Below, one piece after another: positions 62,881 to 64,000 of a stretch of 64,000 nucleotides of DNA. The notes beneath the pieces are model-generated. The model had not been told where the DNA came from. It saw only the letters and a program-made list of their open reading frames with translations, and searched no databases. Origin of the DNA: Chitinophagaceae bacterium IBVUCB1 (GTDB lineage Bacteria > Bacteroidota > Bacteroidia > Chitinophagales > Chitinophagaceae); the NCBI GenBank assembly GCA_002127285.1, contig NFUW01000002.1:505744-569743 (forward strand), written 5' to 3'. Positions within the stretch are counted from its first letter, which is position 1; every line of letters starts with the position of its first letter. The translations under genes were made by a program, and so were the position numbers.

Positions 62881-64000
62881 ATGAATAAAATACTGCTGTA
62901 TCTCATCATGTTGCCCGCAGGTTTGTGGAAACGGCTGGGTGCCGATGTAACGCAACTGAAAGCCATACTAAGCGTAAAGCTGAAGATGGACGACCGCAAG
63001 CCCTTGACAATGGGCCGTCCGCAAAGCGATGCCAAGAAGAGAAAAAACAAATTCAATTCTACACTCACTTTTATTGTTGGGTTGTTTATCGGCTTTATGT
63101 ATATCATGCCGATGATAATGTTCAGGAGTGAACCCTATATGGGCTTGTTCTCTTTCTACACCATGCTGACGGTATTATTGACGTTTGGTTTGATAAGTGA
63201 TTTCTCGAACGTATTGGTTGATACACGCGATAAACTCATCATTTTTCCTAAACCCGTTAATGACAGGACGATATTCCTGTCCCGTGCGCTGCACATCTTC
63301 ATCTACTTTTTCCGTAGTGTGTTCCCCATGTCTGTCATACCGTGGATTTTGTGGGGTTACCTGCATGGGTGGAAAGGAGCTTTGTGGTTTCCTATACCCA
63401 TGTTGTTTCTTACATTCATTTGCTTGTTTTTGGTGATGGGCTGTTATATGTTACTACTCAAGCTATCAAAGCCAGAGAGGTTTAAAGATATTATCGGGTA
63501 TTTTCAGATTGCATTCTCAATTATTGTATTTTCTACATTCTATTTAGGTATGCCTTATATGCGGCAGACATCTTTTTTGGAACAGTTTGATATACGCACG
63601 GTAGAGTGGATTAAATACACACCCACTTATTGGCTGGCTGCATGCTGGTATTGGGTAGAGCCTGCCACTGCTAAACTAAGCGGTACAGGATGGTTAAGCA
63701 TATTAGCAGTTATTACACCCTTTGCCATGCTATGGGTAACGGTAAAATTATTTGCCCCAAGTTTTGTCCGTAAGCTGAGTGCGATAGATGGGGTAGAGGT
63801 AGAGCCTGTAAAACGAAAAGTAAAACAAGGCAGCAAAAGCAAATTGCACCAGACATTGGGCAATATATTCAATCGCACAGACGCTGCAAAAGCAGGCTTT
63901 TCATTGGCATGGCTGCAAACAGCTCGTAGCCGCAGCTTTAAAATGAAAGTATACCCCGGCTTTGCATATGTATTTGTGTATTTCTTTTACTTATTCCTAA
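62881..64000 (+). CDS. ABC transporter permease-like membrane protein, 3' end beyond the window
   Basis: Partial: 373 codons visible from the ATG at 62881 (MNKILLYLIMLPAGLWKRL), still open at the window end. Hydrophobic segments begin at about residues 65 (LTFIVGLFIGFMYIM), 90, 145, 170, 210 and 290, separated by basic loops such as KRKVKQGSKSKL. No family name recognised with certainty. The pairing with the upstream ABC ATPase (5-base gap) supports a permease role. Confidence 0.8.
   Translation, partial: MNKILLYLIMLPAGLWKRLGADVTQLKAILSVKLKMDDRKPLTMGRPQSDAKKRKNKFNSTLTFIVGLFIGFMYIMPMIMFRSEPYMGLFSFYTMLTVLLTFGLISDFSNVLVDTRDKLIIFPKPVNDRTIFLSRALHIFIYFFRSVFPMSVIPWILWGYLHGWKGALWFPIPMLFLTFICLFLVMGCYMLLLKLSKPERFKDIIGYFQIAFSIIVFSTFYLGMPYMRQTSFLEQFDIRTVEWIKYTPTYWLAACWYWVEPATAKLSGTGWLSILAVITPFAMLWVTVKLFAPSFVRKLSAIDGVEVEPVKRKVKQGSKSKLHQTLGNIFNRTDAAKAGFSLAWLQTARSRSFKMKVYPGFAYVFVYFFYLFL

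Noticed and set aside
1-64000. tRNA, rRNA or riboswitch genes
   Set aside because: No cloverleaf, rRNA segment or conserved riboswitch core was recognised on either strand by reading; a covariance-model scan would be needed to exclude them.

Overview
The window looks like a chromosomal segment of a Bacteroidota bacterium, most likely a Chitinophagaceae-type member of the Chitinophagales. The evidence is a LpxC-FabZ fusion, a short RpoD lacking region 1.1, an N-terminally extended NusB, TAnnTTTG-type -7 promoter boxes, little Shine-Dalgarno signal, and several secreted proteins with type IX secretion (T9SS) C-terminal domains of both type A and gliding-motility type B. By eye the base composition is around 40% GC. 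No rRNA, tRNA, CRISPR array, transposase or integrase was recognised. Coding density is high and most genes are housekeeping or envelope genes.

Layout. 0-4.4 kb: nusB - DUF1573 lipoprotein - yajC - coaE (cut by the window edge) and recG. 4.5-7.4 kb: a secreted Omp28-like thiol protein with a Crp/Fnr regulator, then an ExbB-ExbD pair. 7.4-13 kb: a SlyD-like isomerase, a NamZ/DUF1343 muramidase-like protein and a large transporter-acyltransferase-methyltransferase fusion. 13-23.3 kb, all on the minus strand: lpxD - lpxC/fabZ - lpxA - ABC ATPase with overlapping ends, an HD phosphohydrolase, PBP1A and a membrane transglutaminase-like protein. 23.4-34.1 kb: 3-hydroxyacyl-CoA dehydrogenase, DUF983, rdgB, a Smr protein, a secreted DUF4886/SGNH protein, a double OmpA protein, mtgA, an MFS exporter, small unknown proteins and csaA.

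34.1-38.6 kb is the only clearly accessory region. A GC-rich (about 54% in a hand-counted 300 bases) RepA-like AAA ATPase with a C-terminal helix-turn-helix is followed by a very AT-rich (about 27% GC in 300 bases) AIPR-family protein with a PD-(D/E)XK-like N-terminus. The AIPR gene lies between two inverted copies of a ~61-bp hairpin rich in TGTCCC. The whole unit lies between inverted copies of a 45-bp dispersed repeat, a 9-bp-period minisatellite and a nest of other repeats. This is the best candidate for an uncharacterised defence or mobile cassette.

38.6-50.3 kb: a fatty-acid desaturase, cold-shock protein, IscX-ferredoxin pair, small membrane proteins, rpoD, a START-like protein, and a LptF/G - PAP2 phosphatase - GT39 operon that suggests LPS transport coupled to lipid A modification. 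50.3-61.1 kb: three giant secreted proteins with gliding-motility C-terminal domains, interrupted by a small unknown gene and an exported C1 peptidase. 61.3-64 kb: an F420-reductase-like NAD(P)-binding protein and an ABC ATPase-permease pair cut by the right edge.

Much of the window serves the envelope: lipid A synthesis and modification, peptidoglycan synthesis and turnover, energised Ton-type transport, and T9SS surface proteins.
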